Assembly (NCBI GenBank): GCA_018710885.1
Contig: DVJA01000081.1
Span: 41,778-105,777, forward strand
DNA: 64,000 nucleotides
From: Scatomorpha merdigallinarum
GTDB lineage: Bacteria; Bacillota; Clostridia; Oscillospirales; Oscillospiraceae
Direction of reading: 5' to 3'
Shown: piece by piece, positions 44,190 to 53,030 of the stretch
How positions within the stretch are numbered: position 1 is the first letter of the stretch
Layout: each line of letters opens with the position of its first letter
The notes under the pieces: generated by a model
The model's database searches: none
Told to the model about the DNA's origin: nothing
Seen by the model: only the letters and a program-made list of their open reading frames with translations
Program-made: the position numbers and the translations under genes

Positions 44190-45730
44190 AAAGCATATAC
44201 TTTAAGAACTTCCTCTCCACCGCCGTAATGGTCCTGGCGAGTTTCCTTATCATCGGCTGCGCTCTCATATTTCTGGGCCAGAACTTCATAATAAGCTCGC
44301 ACCGTGACGACATGAAGACAAACGCCGACACGGTTTCCCGCATGCTGTCCACCGCGGATGTAAGCCAGCTCTCCGACTGGGAGACGCGCATAACCCTGAG
44401 CGGAGCCGCACTCATGAGCGGCAACGACTTCTTCATAACAAATATTGACGGAGTCATCATCTCATGCTCCGACGACCCGGGCAAGTGCACTCACATGTAC
44501 CAGCGCGTCGGCGCCCGCTACATGTACGAGCTTGAAAACAGCGGCAGCCTTGACACCGTCTCGGACCTGGGCGGCCTCTTCCCCAGCCAACGTTATATCT
44601 ATGCCATGCCCATCAACGAGGACGGAGAGCTCGGCTACATCTTCGTCAGCTCCATGCGTTCCACCATTATCGGGGCCTGGGAGGCCTTCCTTTGGGTATT
44701 TCTGGCCGTAGCGTTAGCTGTTTTGAGCCTCGCCCTAGTCATGAGCCTGGTCATATCCAAGAAGCTCTCTGAGCCGCTCGATGAAATGACCTCTGCTGCG
44801 CGCCGCTTTGCCCACGGTGATTTCTCCGTGCGTGTGCGAGAGGACAAGGGCACAGACGAGCTGGCTGCGCTCACGAGTTCGTTCAACAACATGGCAGACT
44901 CCCTCGAACGCAGTGAAGAGCTGCGCAATGAGTTCATCGCCAATGTTTCGCACGAGCTGAAGACGCCAATGACAACCATTGCAGGCTTTGCCGACGGCAT
45001 TCTCGACGGCACCATTCCAAAAGAGGAAGAGGACAAATATCTGGCCACCATCGCCGACGAGACGCGCCGGCTCAGCCGCCTTGTGCGCCACATGCTTAGT
45101 CTTTCGCGCATGAAGAGCGAGGGTGCAGACATGACGCGCCGGCGTGACTTTGACCTCAATGAGCTGATAATCCGCACCCTGCTGAACTTTGACACCAGGG
45201 CAGAGGACAAAAACCTCGATGTGGACCTGCAGCTCCCGGAGGACCATATGACCGTCACCGCAGACCCGGATTCCATCACGCAGGTAATTTATAATCTGCT
45301 TGACAACGCCATCAAGTTTGCCGACCCCGGCAGCGTGATAACGCTCGCGCTCTGGAAACAGGGCGGCAAAGCCTACGTCTCGGTCAAGGACCGCGGCGAC
45401 ACCATCCCCCCCGACGACCTGCCACTTATCTTCGACAGGTTCCACAAGTCGGACCGCTCCCGCAGCAAAGACCGCGACGGCGTAGGCCTCGGTCTCTATC
45501 TCGTCAAGAGCATACTTGACTCTCACAACGAGGACATCTCGGTTACGAGCTCCGACGGTGTCACTGAATTTGTGTTCACCCTCACGCTGTCCCGCGAGAA
45601 ACCCAAGAGCGAGAAGGCCAAAGCCGAAAAGAACGCCAAGGCCGAAAAGGCCCGTGCCGAGAAAAACGCCAAAGCCGCCTCCAAGCGCCGTCAGGTCACA
45701 GACAAACGCGGGGAAGATACGAACGAGTAG
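44186..45730 (+). CDS. Membrane sensor histidine kinase with HAMP domain
   Basis: 514 residues: TM1 (about 10-33), an outer sensing domain of about 130 residues, TM2 (about 165-190), HAMP, HisKA with phospho-acceptor H256 in NVSHELKTPM, and HATPase with NLLDNAIKFA and DGVGLGLYLV. After the kinase core there is an extra C-terminal tail of about 45 residues built from repeated Lys-Ala-Glu units, absent from most relatives. With its response regulator and the following htrA it forms an envelope-stress-like cluster. The ligand is unknown. Confidence 0.93.
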   Translation: MKSIYFKNFLSTAVMVLASFLIIGCALIFLGQNFIISSHRDDMKTNADTVSRMLSTADVSQLSDWETRITLSGAALMSGNDFFITNIDGVIISCSDDPGKCTHMYQRVGARYMYELENSGSLDTVSDLGGLFPSQRYIYAMPINEDGELGYIFVSSMRSTIIGAWEAFLWVFLAVALAVLSLALVMSLVISKKLSEPLDEMTSAARRFAHGDFSVRVREDKGTDELAALTSSFNNMADSLERSEELRNEFIANVSHELKTPMTTIAGFADGILDGTIPKEEEDKYLATIADETRRLSRLVRHMLSLSRMKSEGADMTRRRDFDLNELIIRTLLNFDTRAEDKNLDVDLQLPEDHMTVTADPDSITQVIYNLLDNAIKFADPGSVITLALWKQGGKAYVSVKDRGDTIPPDDLPLIFDRFHKSDRSRSKDRDGVGLGLYLVKSILDSHNEDISVTSSDGVTEFVFTLTLSREKPKSEKAKAEKNAKAEKARAEKNAKAASKRRQVTDKRGEDTNE

Positions 45731-45817
45731 GCCAGCGTTTACAGAAAATTTGGATTTTATTCATGTCCAAAACAAATTTTTACCTTATTATTTATTTGAC
45801 CTCAGGGGGTGCACTAA

Positions 45818-47197
45818 ATGCACGACGATAAAGAAAGCCGTCTCTCAGAGTGGTACGGCACTCAGCCAGACGCTGTCCCCGGAGGACATGGACACAGGCC
45901 GGAGGACCCGTCATCCCTTTCCTCACAAATACCTCCCCGGCGCTCTTCCGGCCCTTCTCCATCTTACTATGAACCATACTGGTCAGAAGACAATCAGGGT
46001 CCTGGACACAGCAGAAAAAAGCACACAGGCGCGAGAGTCTTCGGGGTGTGCATGCTGGCCATTATAGTCATCGCCGCAAGCGCGCTGCTCTTTTCCAATG
46101 GCGGCGGTATGTTCTCACCGGCCGTGCGCGCCACGCCGAGTGCGGATGAATACCGCAGCATGCAGGAGTTCTTCGACAAATACTACGACAACGCCTCGAC
46201 CAGTGAGTGGAACAGTTCTATACCTCGCGCCGAGACCGGTACCGGTGTTACACTTCCGCTCACGCCGCGTCCCACGGACCTGGAATTGAGTCTGAGCGAA
46301 GTTTATTCTCAGTGCATAAACTCCACCGTTGCCATAACGGCAGTTGTAGACAAGGGCCGGTACTTCTGGGGCTCCGGCATAATTATGACGAGCGATGGCT
46401 ATATTCTGACCAACAGCCACGTGCTGGACGGGGCTGAAAGCGCCACAGTGACGCTCTGGGACGAACGTGAGTTCCCCGCAGAACTTGTGGGCGCAGATTC
46501 AGCCAGCGACATAGCCGTATTGAAAATTGATGCCAGCGGCCTGCCCGCTGCCGAGTTCTGCTCCGGTGACCTCACAGTCGGAGAACCGGTAGCTGCCATA
46601 GGCAATCCACTCGGCCGCGAACTGCGCGGCACCATGACAGACGGTATCGTCTCGGCCATAAGCCGTGATATAACCTACACCGATCACCCCATGACGCTCA
46701 TCCAGACCAATGCCGCCATCAATGAGGGCAACTCGGGCGGCCCGCTGCTGAATATGCAGGGCCAGGTCGTGGGCATGACAAGCATGAAGCTCATCTCTTC
46801 CTATTCCAACTCGAGCATAGAGGGCATCGGCTTTGCCATCCCCATCGGAACTATGAAGTCCGTGGCCGATCAGCTGATTGAAAACGGCCGTGTGCTCGGC
46901 CGTCCCGCATTGGGTATCACGGTCGGTCCCATCCCCTCCGAGGCGCTCAGTTACTTTGAAATACCCAGCGGCCTGTACGTGACCTCCGTAGAGGAGGGCA
47001 GCGACGCCGAGGCCAAGGGCGTGCGACGCAGCGATATTATCACCGCCGTGAACGGCGAGAAGGTTTTTGTCACTGCTGACCTCTCGGATATTATAGACCG
47101 GCTCGGCATAGGAGACAGCGTAAAGCTCAACATTTACCGCGACGGGCAGAACTTCGAAGTAGACGTCAAGCTCATGGAGTTCTCGGAACTATATTGA
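45818..47197 (+). CDS. HtrA/DegP-type serine protease with PDZ domain
   Basis: 459 residues: a long proline- and serine-rich cytoplasmic N terminus, one transmembrane helix (about 67-90), a trypsin-like domain with H201 (NSHVLDG), D231 (SDIAVLKID) and S306 (NEGNSGGPLL), and one PDZ domain (about 360-455, GLYVTSVEEGSDAEAKGV). It is anchored outside the membrane and degrades or refolds damaged exported proteins. The neighbouring two-component system is a plausible regulator, in the manner of CssRS-htrA in B. subtilis. GGGGGTG precedes the ATG. Confidence 0.93.
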   Translation: MHDDKESRLSEWYGTQPDAVPGGHGHRPEDPSSLSSQIPPRRSSGPSPSYYEPYWSEDNQGPGHSRKKHTGARVFGVCMLAIIVIAASALLFSNGGGMFSPAVRATPSADEYRSMQEFFDKYYDNASTSEWNSSIPRAETGTGVTLPLTPRPTDLELSLSEVYSQCINSTVAITAVVDKGRYFWGSGIIMTSDGYILTNSHVLDGAESATVTLWDEREFPAELVGADSASDIAVLKIDASGLPAAEFCSGDLTVGEPVAAIGNPLGRELRGTMTDGIVSAISRDITYTDHPMTLIQTNAAINEGNSGGPLLNMQGQVVGMTSMKLISSYSNSSIEGIGFAIPIGTMKSVADQLIENGRVLGRPALGITVGPIPSEALSYFEIPSGLYVTSVEEGSDAEAKGVRRSDIITAVNGEKVFVTADLSDIIDRLGIGDSVKLNIYRDGQNFEVDVKLMEFSELY

Positions 47198-47240
47198 TTC
47201 CTTTCACTTTTTTATACCTTTTCCCCTCTCTTTTCTGAAA

Positions 47241-47280
47241 CAAGAAGGACCGGTCGTTAAGACCGGCCCTTCTTGTTTTT
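47241..47280. terminator. Bidirectional terminator, htrA and CNNM genes
   Basis: CAAGAAGG-A-CCGGTC pairs with GACCGG-C-CCTTCTTG, then TTTTT. Confidence 0.9.
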
Positions 47281-47284
47281 ACTT

Positions 47285-48550
47285 TTATTCCTCGTGCGCG
47301 TCAGGTTCCATGCGGCGCACCAACACTTTGTCAACCCTCTGTTTGTCCATATCCAGGACGGTTACAGTGAGGTCTTTGTACTCAAAGCTGTCTCCCGGGT
47401 TCGGGAAACGCTCAAACATCTCCAGAGTCCAGCCGCCTACCGTGTCGCTCTCGCACTCGAAGTCGTCTTCATCAATGCCTACGAGTTCGATGAAATCGGA
47501 AATAGTCATGTCACCGTCGAGCTCGTACTCGCCCTCGGACTTCTCCACAACCTCCGTCTCCACTTCGTCCGTCTCGTCCCATATCTCACCGACTATCTGC
47601 TCAAGCACGTCCTCGAGAGATATGACGCCCAGCGTGCCGCCGTACTCGTCGGTAACTATGGCCAGGTGCTTTTTAGCGTGGCGCAGCTCGGAGAGCACCT
47701 GAGGCAGCTTTATGGTCTTGTAAACGTACAGCGGCTCCATGAGCATGCCGCGTATGTCCGGGCGGGGGTTCTCGGTGAGCGCCTTGAGGAAGTGGTTGAG
47801 GTAGAGGAAGCCGATGACGTTGTCAATACTGTCCTCATATACGGGCAGGCGCGAATGTCCGCTTGACTCTATCTCGGAGAGGATATCCTCCCAGTCGTCG
47901 TCTATGTCTATGGCATCGACATCGACGCGGGCCGTCATGGCCTCGCTGGCGCTGACCTCGGAGAATTCCAGCGCGCTCTTGAGCAGCTCGCTGCGCCCCT
48001 CCGTGAGCACGCTCTCGTCCTCAGCGGTGTCAATTATGTTTTGCAGCTCTTCTACGGCGGTCTCGTCACCCTCCGGCGGTTGTTCTCCTCGCATCGGGCG
48101 CGTGCACAGCCTGGCCAGGCGGCCCAGAGCCCAGCTGAAGGGGGTGACCGCGATGGTCAATATTCTCACTGCCCTGGCAAGGCTCAGTGTGAGCCTGTTG
48201 GCGTTCTTGCCTGCTATTACACGCGGCAGGAACTCCCCGAACAGGAGTATAAGCACAAGTGAAACAAGCGCGGCAAGCCACACCCATTCCATGCCGCCGG
48301 TCATGCGCATGCTGGCCACGCAGGCCACGGCCGTGGCCCAGATATTGGCCAGGCTGTTGCCCAGCAGTATGGCATTGATCGTGTCGTCATAGCGGTCGAG
48401 CATGCGCAGCGCAACGGCGGCCTGCCGCTTGCCTTCATCGGCAGCCGACTCTATTCTCAGCCTGTTGCAGCTGCTGAATGCGCTCTCTCCCGCAGAGAAG
48501 AGCGCCGACAGCGCCAAAAGCACGACGAAAAGTGCAATGTATCCGCTCAC
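47285..48550 (-). CDS. CNNM/CorC (HlyC) family transporter, copy 1
   Basis: 421 residues: an N-terminal DUF21 membrane domain (ALFSAGESAFSSCNRLRIES, GNSLANIWATAVACV, LLFGEFLPRVIAGKNA), a pair of CBS domains (HSRLPVYEDSIDNVIGFLYLN and KKHLAIVTDEYGGTLGVISLEDVLEQIVGEI), and the CorC_HlyC C-terminal domain (DEDDFECESDTVGGWTLEMFERFPNPGDSFEY). The family exports Mg2+ or Co2+ or is involved in ion homeostasis; substrate not known here. It overlaps the end of the paralogous upstream gene by four bases. Confidence 0.92.
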   Translation of the reverse strand: MSGYIALFVVLLALSALFSAGESAFSSCNRLRIESAADEGKRQAAVALRMLDRYDDTINAILLGNSLANIWATAVACVASMRMTGGMEWVWLAALVSLVLILLFGEFLPRVIAGKNANRLTLSLARAVRILTIAVTPFSWALGRLARLCTRPMRGEQPPEGDETAVEELQNIIDTAEDESVLTEGRSELLKSALEFSEVSASEAMTARVDVDAIDIDDDWEDILSEIESSGHSRLPVYEDSIDNVIGFLYLNHFLKALTENPRPDIRGMLMEPLYVYKTIKLPQVLSELRHAKKHLAIVTDEYGGTLGVISLEDVLEQIVGEIWDETDEVETEVVEKSEGEYELDGDMTISDFIELVGIDEDDFECESDTVGGWTLEMFERFPNPGDSFEYKDLTVTVLDMDKQRVDKVLVRRMEPDAHEE

Positions 48551-49839
48551 TTCTCCCCGCCTCCTTCCTGGCTGTCCTCAGGTTCGGGCAGCACCCGGCA
48601 GACAAGCTTCACTATGCGGTTCTGCCGCATCTCGCTGACCGTCACGTTCAGGCGGCCCCAGGTGAAACTCTCGCGTGTGGAAGGAATGCGGTCAAAGCGT
48701 TCATAGGCCCACTCGCCCATCAGCTTATATTCGTCCTCTTCTGGCAAATCGTGCGTGTCGAGCTCCAGCTTTTCAAAGGTCTCTCCTACCGGCAACTCGG
48801 CATCCACCTCAAAACGGCCGCCGCCCAGTGGCACGAAGCTCTCTTCCACGACGTCGTCCTCGTCCCAGATCTCACCGACCAGCTCTTCCAGTATGTCCTC
48901 CACGGTGACTATGCCCAGCGTGCCGCCATAACCGTCAGTCACAACAGCCATGTTGAGCTTCTTCGCGCTCATAAGTGAGAGGAGGCGGTCAATCTTCATA
49001 TCACGCTCCACAAAAAAGGCCTCGTCGAGCAACGAACGCAGCTCCACCTTCCCGTTGTGTGCAAGATACTCGCGTATGTAACGGCGAATTTGGAGCACGC
49101 CTATGATGTTATCTATACTGTCCTCGTAAACCGGCAGGCGGGAATGGCGCTCACGGCGTATGAAGTCCAGCACCTTCCCGTTGTCCCACTCGACGTCTAT
49201 AGCTGCGACGTCCACGCGCGCAGTGAGGATGTTCTCGGCCGTCAGGTCGGCAAATTGCAGCGCGCTCGACACGAGCTCGCCGCGTTCTGAGTCCAGCGAG
49301 CCCTGGTCGGTCATGTCCTCTATGATGTCATAGAGCTCGTCTTCCGTCACCGAGACCTCTGTGTCGCCGCGCGTCAGCCCGGCCAATGCGCGGCCTATTG
49401 CGCGAAACGTGGCATAGAGCGGCTTGAACAGCAGCGTAAAGAACCGCAGTGATGCGGCTGAAGCCATGCAAATGCTCTCTGCGTATTTGGCGCCGGCACA
49501 CTTGGGTATGGCCTCTGAGAAGAAAAACACGGCCAGCGCCGCACATATCACGGTCGCTGCCACCTCCCAGCCACGCCAGCCCGCATCGACCACAATGTAG
49601 ACCACCAGCGCTGCCAGAGCAGCATGTGTGAGGTTCGTGCCGATGAGTATTGCGCCCCTGGAGTTCTCCCAGTCGTCAAGCACATTGAGAGCCCGCCTAG
49701 TGCGTCTCTCCGAGTCCTCGCGGGCCTTTATGCGAGAGCGCGACACGCTCTCAAAGGCTGTTTCAACGAGGGAAAAATACGCCGCCAAAAGCAGCGTGAT
49801 TACCGCCGCGACTGTACATGATATACTGCCTGCGTCCAT
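48547..49839 (-). CDS. CNNM/CorC (HlyC) family transporter, copy 2
   Basis: About 430 residues with the same three-domain plan as the downstream copy: DUF21 (LAAYFSLVETAFESVSRSRIKA), CBS pair (RERHSRLPVYEDSIDNIIGVLQIRRYI, AVVTDGYGGTLGIVTVEDILEELVGEIWD) and CorC_HlyC. The start is uncertain: ATG 49839 (MDAGSISC) is given, but a TTG at 49848 is also in frame and neither has an ideal ribosome-site distance. The tandem pair is probably an old duplication, perhaps forming hetero-oligomers. Confidence 0.9.
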   Translation of the reverse strand: MDAGSISCTVAAVITLLLAAYFSLVETAFESVSRSRIKAREDSERRTRRALNVLDDWENSRGAILIGTNLTHAALAALVVYIVVDAGWRGWEVAATVICAALAVFFFSEAIPKCAGAKYAESICMASAASLRFFTLLFKPLYATFRAIGRALAGLTRGDTEVSVTEDELYDIIEDMTDQGSLDSERGELVSSALQFADLTAENILTARVDVAAIDVEWDNGKVLDFIRRERHSRLPVYEDSIDNIIGVLQIRRYIREYLAHNGKVELRSLLDEAFFVERDMKIDRLLSLMSAKKLNMAVVTDGYGGTLGIVTVEDILEELVGEIWDEDDVVEESFVPLGGGRFEVDAELPVGETFEKLELDTHDLPEEDEYKLMGEWAYERFDRIPSTRESFTWGRLNVTVSEMRQNRIVKLVCRVLPEPEDSQEGGGEK

Positions 49840-49960
49840 TTCGGACAATCACTCCCTGTGACAATGTAATTTATATGTATGTAAAGTAAGAACTCATTAT
49901 AATCTATGTTGAAAATTATAGCATCAGCCAATTGCATTGTCAATTCTCGTGCATGCCATC

Positions 49961-49989
49961 TTGAGCCTCCGGCCGAATTGTGCTATGCT
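49961..49989 (+). promoter_or_regulatory. Promoter of the M16 peptidase gene
   Basis: TTGAGC (49961-49966), 17 bases, TATGCT (49984-49989). Confidence 0.6.
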
Positions 49990-50011
49990 TTGCGGGAAGG
50001 AGGCGATGTGC

Positions 50012-51256
50012 ATGTACGAACGCTTCACGCTGTCTAACGGCGTGACCGTGGCGCTCGACCACATGGACGGTGTGCGCAGTGCTTCGCTCGGTCTCTGGAT
50101 CCGCGCCGGTACCCGGAATGAAATTCCCGGCGAGGCCGGAGCGGCGCACTTCATAGAACATATGCTCTTCAAGGGCACAAAAAATCTCGACAGCGCGCAG
50201 CTTGCCGAGCGTATGGACGACCTGGGCGCCGAATTTAACGCCTACACTTCACGTGAGAGCACGAGCTACTATGTGCGCTCGCTGGACCGCAACCTTTCCT
50301 CTGCCGCCGCCCTGCTGGGCGACATGTTCTTCAACTCCACTTTCAACGCCGCGGACATGGACACCGAGCGCGGCGTAATACTCGACGAGATGCGCATGTA
50401 CGAGGACATGCCCGACGACGTGGCTAACGAGATGTTAGTGCGCACCTGCTTCCCCGGCGCCCTGGGCAAACCCGTGCTGGGCTCGCGCGAGAGCATACAG
50501 GCCATGGGCCGCGAGACGCTGCTCTCCTTCAAGGGCCGCGTCTATGTCCCCGGCAACATAGTTCTCGCCGCCGCGGGGCATTTTTCCGACAGCGGCATAA
50601 AGGCTCTGCTCGATGAGCTCGCCGCCCTGCCCGCGCATCCGGCCCCGGAACCTGAGCGGGCGGCATACACCCCCGGCATTGCCGTCGAGCAAAGGAAAAC
50701 CGAGCAAAATCAGCTCCTGCTGGCCTTCCCCGGCGTCACATACGCCGAGGAGCGCTATGTTATAGGTATCATGAACACCATTCTCGGCGGTTCGGCCAGC
50801 TCCCGGCTTTACCGCAAATTGCGCGACGAGCTGGGCCTCTGTTACGATTTGGAGAGCTTCGACATGACTTACGCCGACACGGGCCTCTTCGGCATAGGCG
50901 CGGCCATGAGCGCAGAAAACGAAAAGCCCGCGCTCGAGGCCATCACGGCTGAGCTGCGCCGCTTCCTCGACGATGGACCGAGCCCGGCCGAGCTTGACCG
51001 CGCCAAGGCCCAGGCCGAGTCCGGCGCCGTACTCGCGCTGGAGAGCAGCCTGGCGCGCATGCGCGCCCTCGGCAACGGAGAGCTCTTCCTCGGCGGCGCG
51101 CCCGGCATAGACGAGCTGCTGGAGCGCTACGCCGCCGTGACGCGCGAGGACGTGCTTGCTCTCGCCCGGCGGCTGATAGACTTCTCCCGGCTCTCAGTCG
51201 CCGCGCTTGGCGAAGTACAGAGCCGGGAGGAGTATGAAAAACTGTGTGCTTTATAA
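50012..51256 (+). CDS. M16-family zinc metallopeptidase
   Basis: 414 residues with the inverted zinc motif HxxEH (H46, E49, H50 in AAHFIEHMLF) and the downstream glutamate ligand in DTERGVILDEM (about 125). Two homologous halves follow, as in mitochondrial-processing-peptidase-like YmxG/PqqL proteins. It degrades peptides in the cytoplasm; role unknown. GGAGG fits the ATG at 50012 (8 bases) better than the ATG at 50006. Confidence 0.92.
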   Translation: MYERFTLSNGVTVALDHMDGVRSASLGLWIRAGTRNEIPGEAGAAHFIEHMLFKGTKNLDSAQLAERMDDLGAEFNAYTSRESTSYYVRSLDRNLSSAAALLGDMFFNSTFNAADMDTERGVILDEMRMYEDMPDDVANEMLVRTCFPGALGKPVLGSRESIQAMGRETLLSFKGRVYVPGNIVLAAAGHFSDSGIKALLDELAALPAHPAPEPERAAYTPGIAVEQRKTEQNQLLLAFPGVTYAEERYVIGIMNTILGGSASSRLYRKLRDELGLCYDLESFDMTYADTGLFGIGAAMSAENEKPALEAITAELRRFLDDGPSPAELDRAKAQAESGAVLALESSLARMRALGNGELFLGGAPGIDELLERYAAVTREDVLALARRLIDFSRLSVAALGEVQSREEYEKLCAL

Positions 51257-51264
51257 AGCGCCCG

Positions 51265-52041
51265 TCAGCACCAGACCACCTTGGCCGCATCCCTCGGCGG
51301 CAGCCGGCGGTATTTCACGTCCGTGTGGCCCAAAACCAAAGTCGCTCCGGGACGTATGCCCTCCGGCATGGCGAAGAGCTTTTGGAGCCACTCGCTGTGC
51401 TTTGCGGCGTAGTTGAAGTAATTGCAGAAGTAGACGCCGAGCCCCAGGCTCTGCGCCATGATTTCCATGTACGAGGCGCTGATACTGGCGTCAATCCTGT
51501 GGTTGGCCCCGACGACTATGACGCAGGTTGCCCCGTTCAGGAAGAAGTCCTTGCCCCCGTCCGGCAGCGACTCCATCTCCTCCACCTGCGGCGCAAGCCA
51601 GGGCGTGGCCTTGAAAACGCGCATGCCCTCGGCCTCTGCCCGGCGCAGGTTCTCCTTGTCGCGCATGACGGCGAAGTGTACAAGCTGGAAGTTGCTGCCC
51701 GTCGGCGAATACCGCCCGGCCTCGAGCAGCATATTGACCAGCTCATCGCTCACGGGTTCATCGGTAAAGCGGCGCACCGTGCGGCGGCTCTTGAGCGCCA
51801 GCAACAGCTTCTCCGGCTCTATCTCCGTGAAGTTGAGTATCCGGTCAAGCCCCGAAGTGTCGCAATCCGGCATGTCCACGGCCCCCACTGGACAGATGGC
51901 GTAGCAGTGCCCGCAGCCTATGCAGCCGCCTTCGCGCACATAGGCTTTGCCGTCCTTCAACGCTATGTGACGGCCCACGCAGTCCGCTGCGCACTCGCCG
52001 CAGCCGATACATTTGTCGCGGTCAATGGTTATGTTCTCCAT
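51265..52041 (-). CDS. Ferredoxin-nitroreductase fusion protein
   Basis: 258 residues: an N-terminal 2[4Fe-4S] ferredoxin (CIGCGECAADC and CIGCGHCYAICPVGAVDMP), then an FMN nitroreductase domain beginning SRRTVRRFTDEPV, with GRYSPTGSNFQ and LGVYFCNYFNYAA. The fusion lets ferredoxin electrons reach the flavin for reduction of nitro groups or similar substrates. Common in anaerobic Clostridia. It begins at 52041, close to the SGNH hydrolase gene, with only 4 bases between them, so they are probably co-transcribed. Confidence 0.92.
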   Translation of the reverse strand: MENITIDRDKCIGCGECAADCVGRHIALKDGKAYVREGGCIGCGHCYAICPVGAVDMPDCDTSGLDRILNFTEIEPEKLLLALKSRRTVRRFTDEPVSDELVNMLLEAGRYSPTGSNFQLVHFAVMRDKENLRRAEAEGMRVFKATPWLAPQVEEMESLPDGGKDFFLNGATCVIVVGANHRIDASISASYMEIMAQSLGLGVYFCNYFNYAAKHSEWLQKLFAMPEGIRPGATLVLGHTDVKYRRLPPRDAAKVVWC

Positions 52042-52045
52042 ACAT

Positions 52046-52609
52046 CTATTCCTCCCTGTTTGCTGAAATCATCCTGCGCACGTGCGGCTCGAGGCCACAT
52101 GCGAAGGCCCGATGCCCGTCCGGTGAGAAGTGTACGCCGTCATAGAGCGTCTCCACGCCCCAGGCCGATGCGTCGGCAAAGAGCGCGCCCGCGTTTGCAG
52201 CGTCGCTCTCATACTCCGCAGCCAGGAGCTTAGACTCCTCCACCAGTTCGGGCGAGCCCACCCAGGCGCCAAGCGTGAAAGGCGGCGGCGCTACAACGAG
52301 GACGCGCCCGGCCCCAGGATCGCTCCGGCGCAGGAAGCTCTCGAGCGCCTCGCCGCACTGCCGGGCCGTATATCCCTCAAGCAGGTCGTTGCCGCCCAGC
52401 ATGATTATCATGTACTCCCCCGGCGCTAGGGCCGGCGCTGTGCCGCGCGATGGGATTCTCCGGCCGTTTTCGCCCAGATTCACGCACTCCACGCCGAGCG
52501 AACGTGCCAGTATATCCACCCAGCGCTCATTTGCCGGATACCGCTCGCCGAAATAGGAGCGGCTGTCAAAGCCGTAAGTATTCGAGTCGCCGAAGCAGAG
52601 TATTTTCAA
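52046..52609 (-). CDS. SGNH/GDSL-type esterase
   Basis: 187 residues with block I GDSNTYGFD (catalytic Ser), block III GGNDLLEG and block V DGVHFSPDGH (catalytic Asp and His). It is a small cytoplasmic esterase, probably acting on acyl or acetyl esters. I use the TTG at 52609 as start because GGGAAG lies about 9 bases upstream; a GTG three codons earlier sits directly on that ribosome site. Confidence 0.87.
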   Translation of the reverse strand: MKILCFGDSNTYGFDSRSYFGERYPANERWVDILARSLGVECVNLGENGRRIPSRGTAPALAPGEYMIIMLGGNDLLEGYTARQCGEALESFLRRSDPGAGRVLVVAPPPFTLGAWVGSPELVEESKLLAAEYESDAANAGALFADASAWGVETLYDGVHFSPDGHRAFACGLEPHVRRMISANREE

Positions 52610-52687
52610 GCGGCACACTTCCCTAATGTAAATTTTAAACTTATTGTACCGTCCGGAGCAGAATTTGGCAACCTAAAAAGCGCAATA

Positions 52688-52717
52688 AAAACGCGCGGGA
52701 TATCCCGCGCGCTTTTT
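52688..52717. terminator. Terminator of the YtxH-like gene
   Basis: GCGCGGGAT and ATCCCGCGC form a perfect stem between A- and T-rich flanks (TTTTT on the plus strand, AAAA giving TTTT on the reverse). Confidence 0.88.
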
Positions 52718-52886
52718 ACCTCATGGCTTCCGTGATGTTGTCTGCCAGCTCTCCGGCCGCCTTCAGCGCCCGGCCTATGACGTTGTTGCCTTTCTTTTTT
52801 GGCGCCATCAGCATGCCCATCGACGCGCCGATAGCCATGCCCATGCCCACGCCCTTGAGGAAGGACTTGCTGTCCATGCTCTGCAT
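52716..52886 (-). CDS. YtxH-like small membrane-associated protein
   Basis: 56 residues: an N-terminal glycine-methionine-rich hydrophobic segment (GVGMGMAIGASMGMLMAPKKKG) followed by an amphipathic helix ending DNITEAMR. It resembles the YtxH/gas-vesicle-like small-protein family of unknown function. ATG 52886 is preceded by AAGGAGG at the right distance. Monocistronic. Confidence 0.7.
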   Translation of the reverse strand: MQSMDSKSFLKGVGMGMAIGASMGMLMAPKKKGNNVIGRALKAAGELADNITEAMR

Positions 52887-52946
52887 ATGCGCACCTCCTT
52901 GCAATGTTACACAAGAAGTTTGCTCCACCGGATGCAATTTTATGAT

Positions 52947-52975
52947 TTGCCGAGCGAGGTAATATGTGTTATACT
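52947..52975 (+). promoter_or_regulatory. Promoter of the ymdB-Mre11/Rad50-like operon
   Basis: TTGCCG (52947-52952), 17 bases, TATACT (52970-52975). Confidence 0.7.
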
Positions 52976-53030
52976 ATACAATTGAAAATTTGTTGCGCTA
53001 AATCGTGGCAAAATTGAAAGGACGAGGTCA

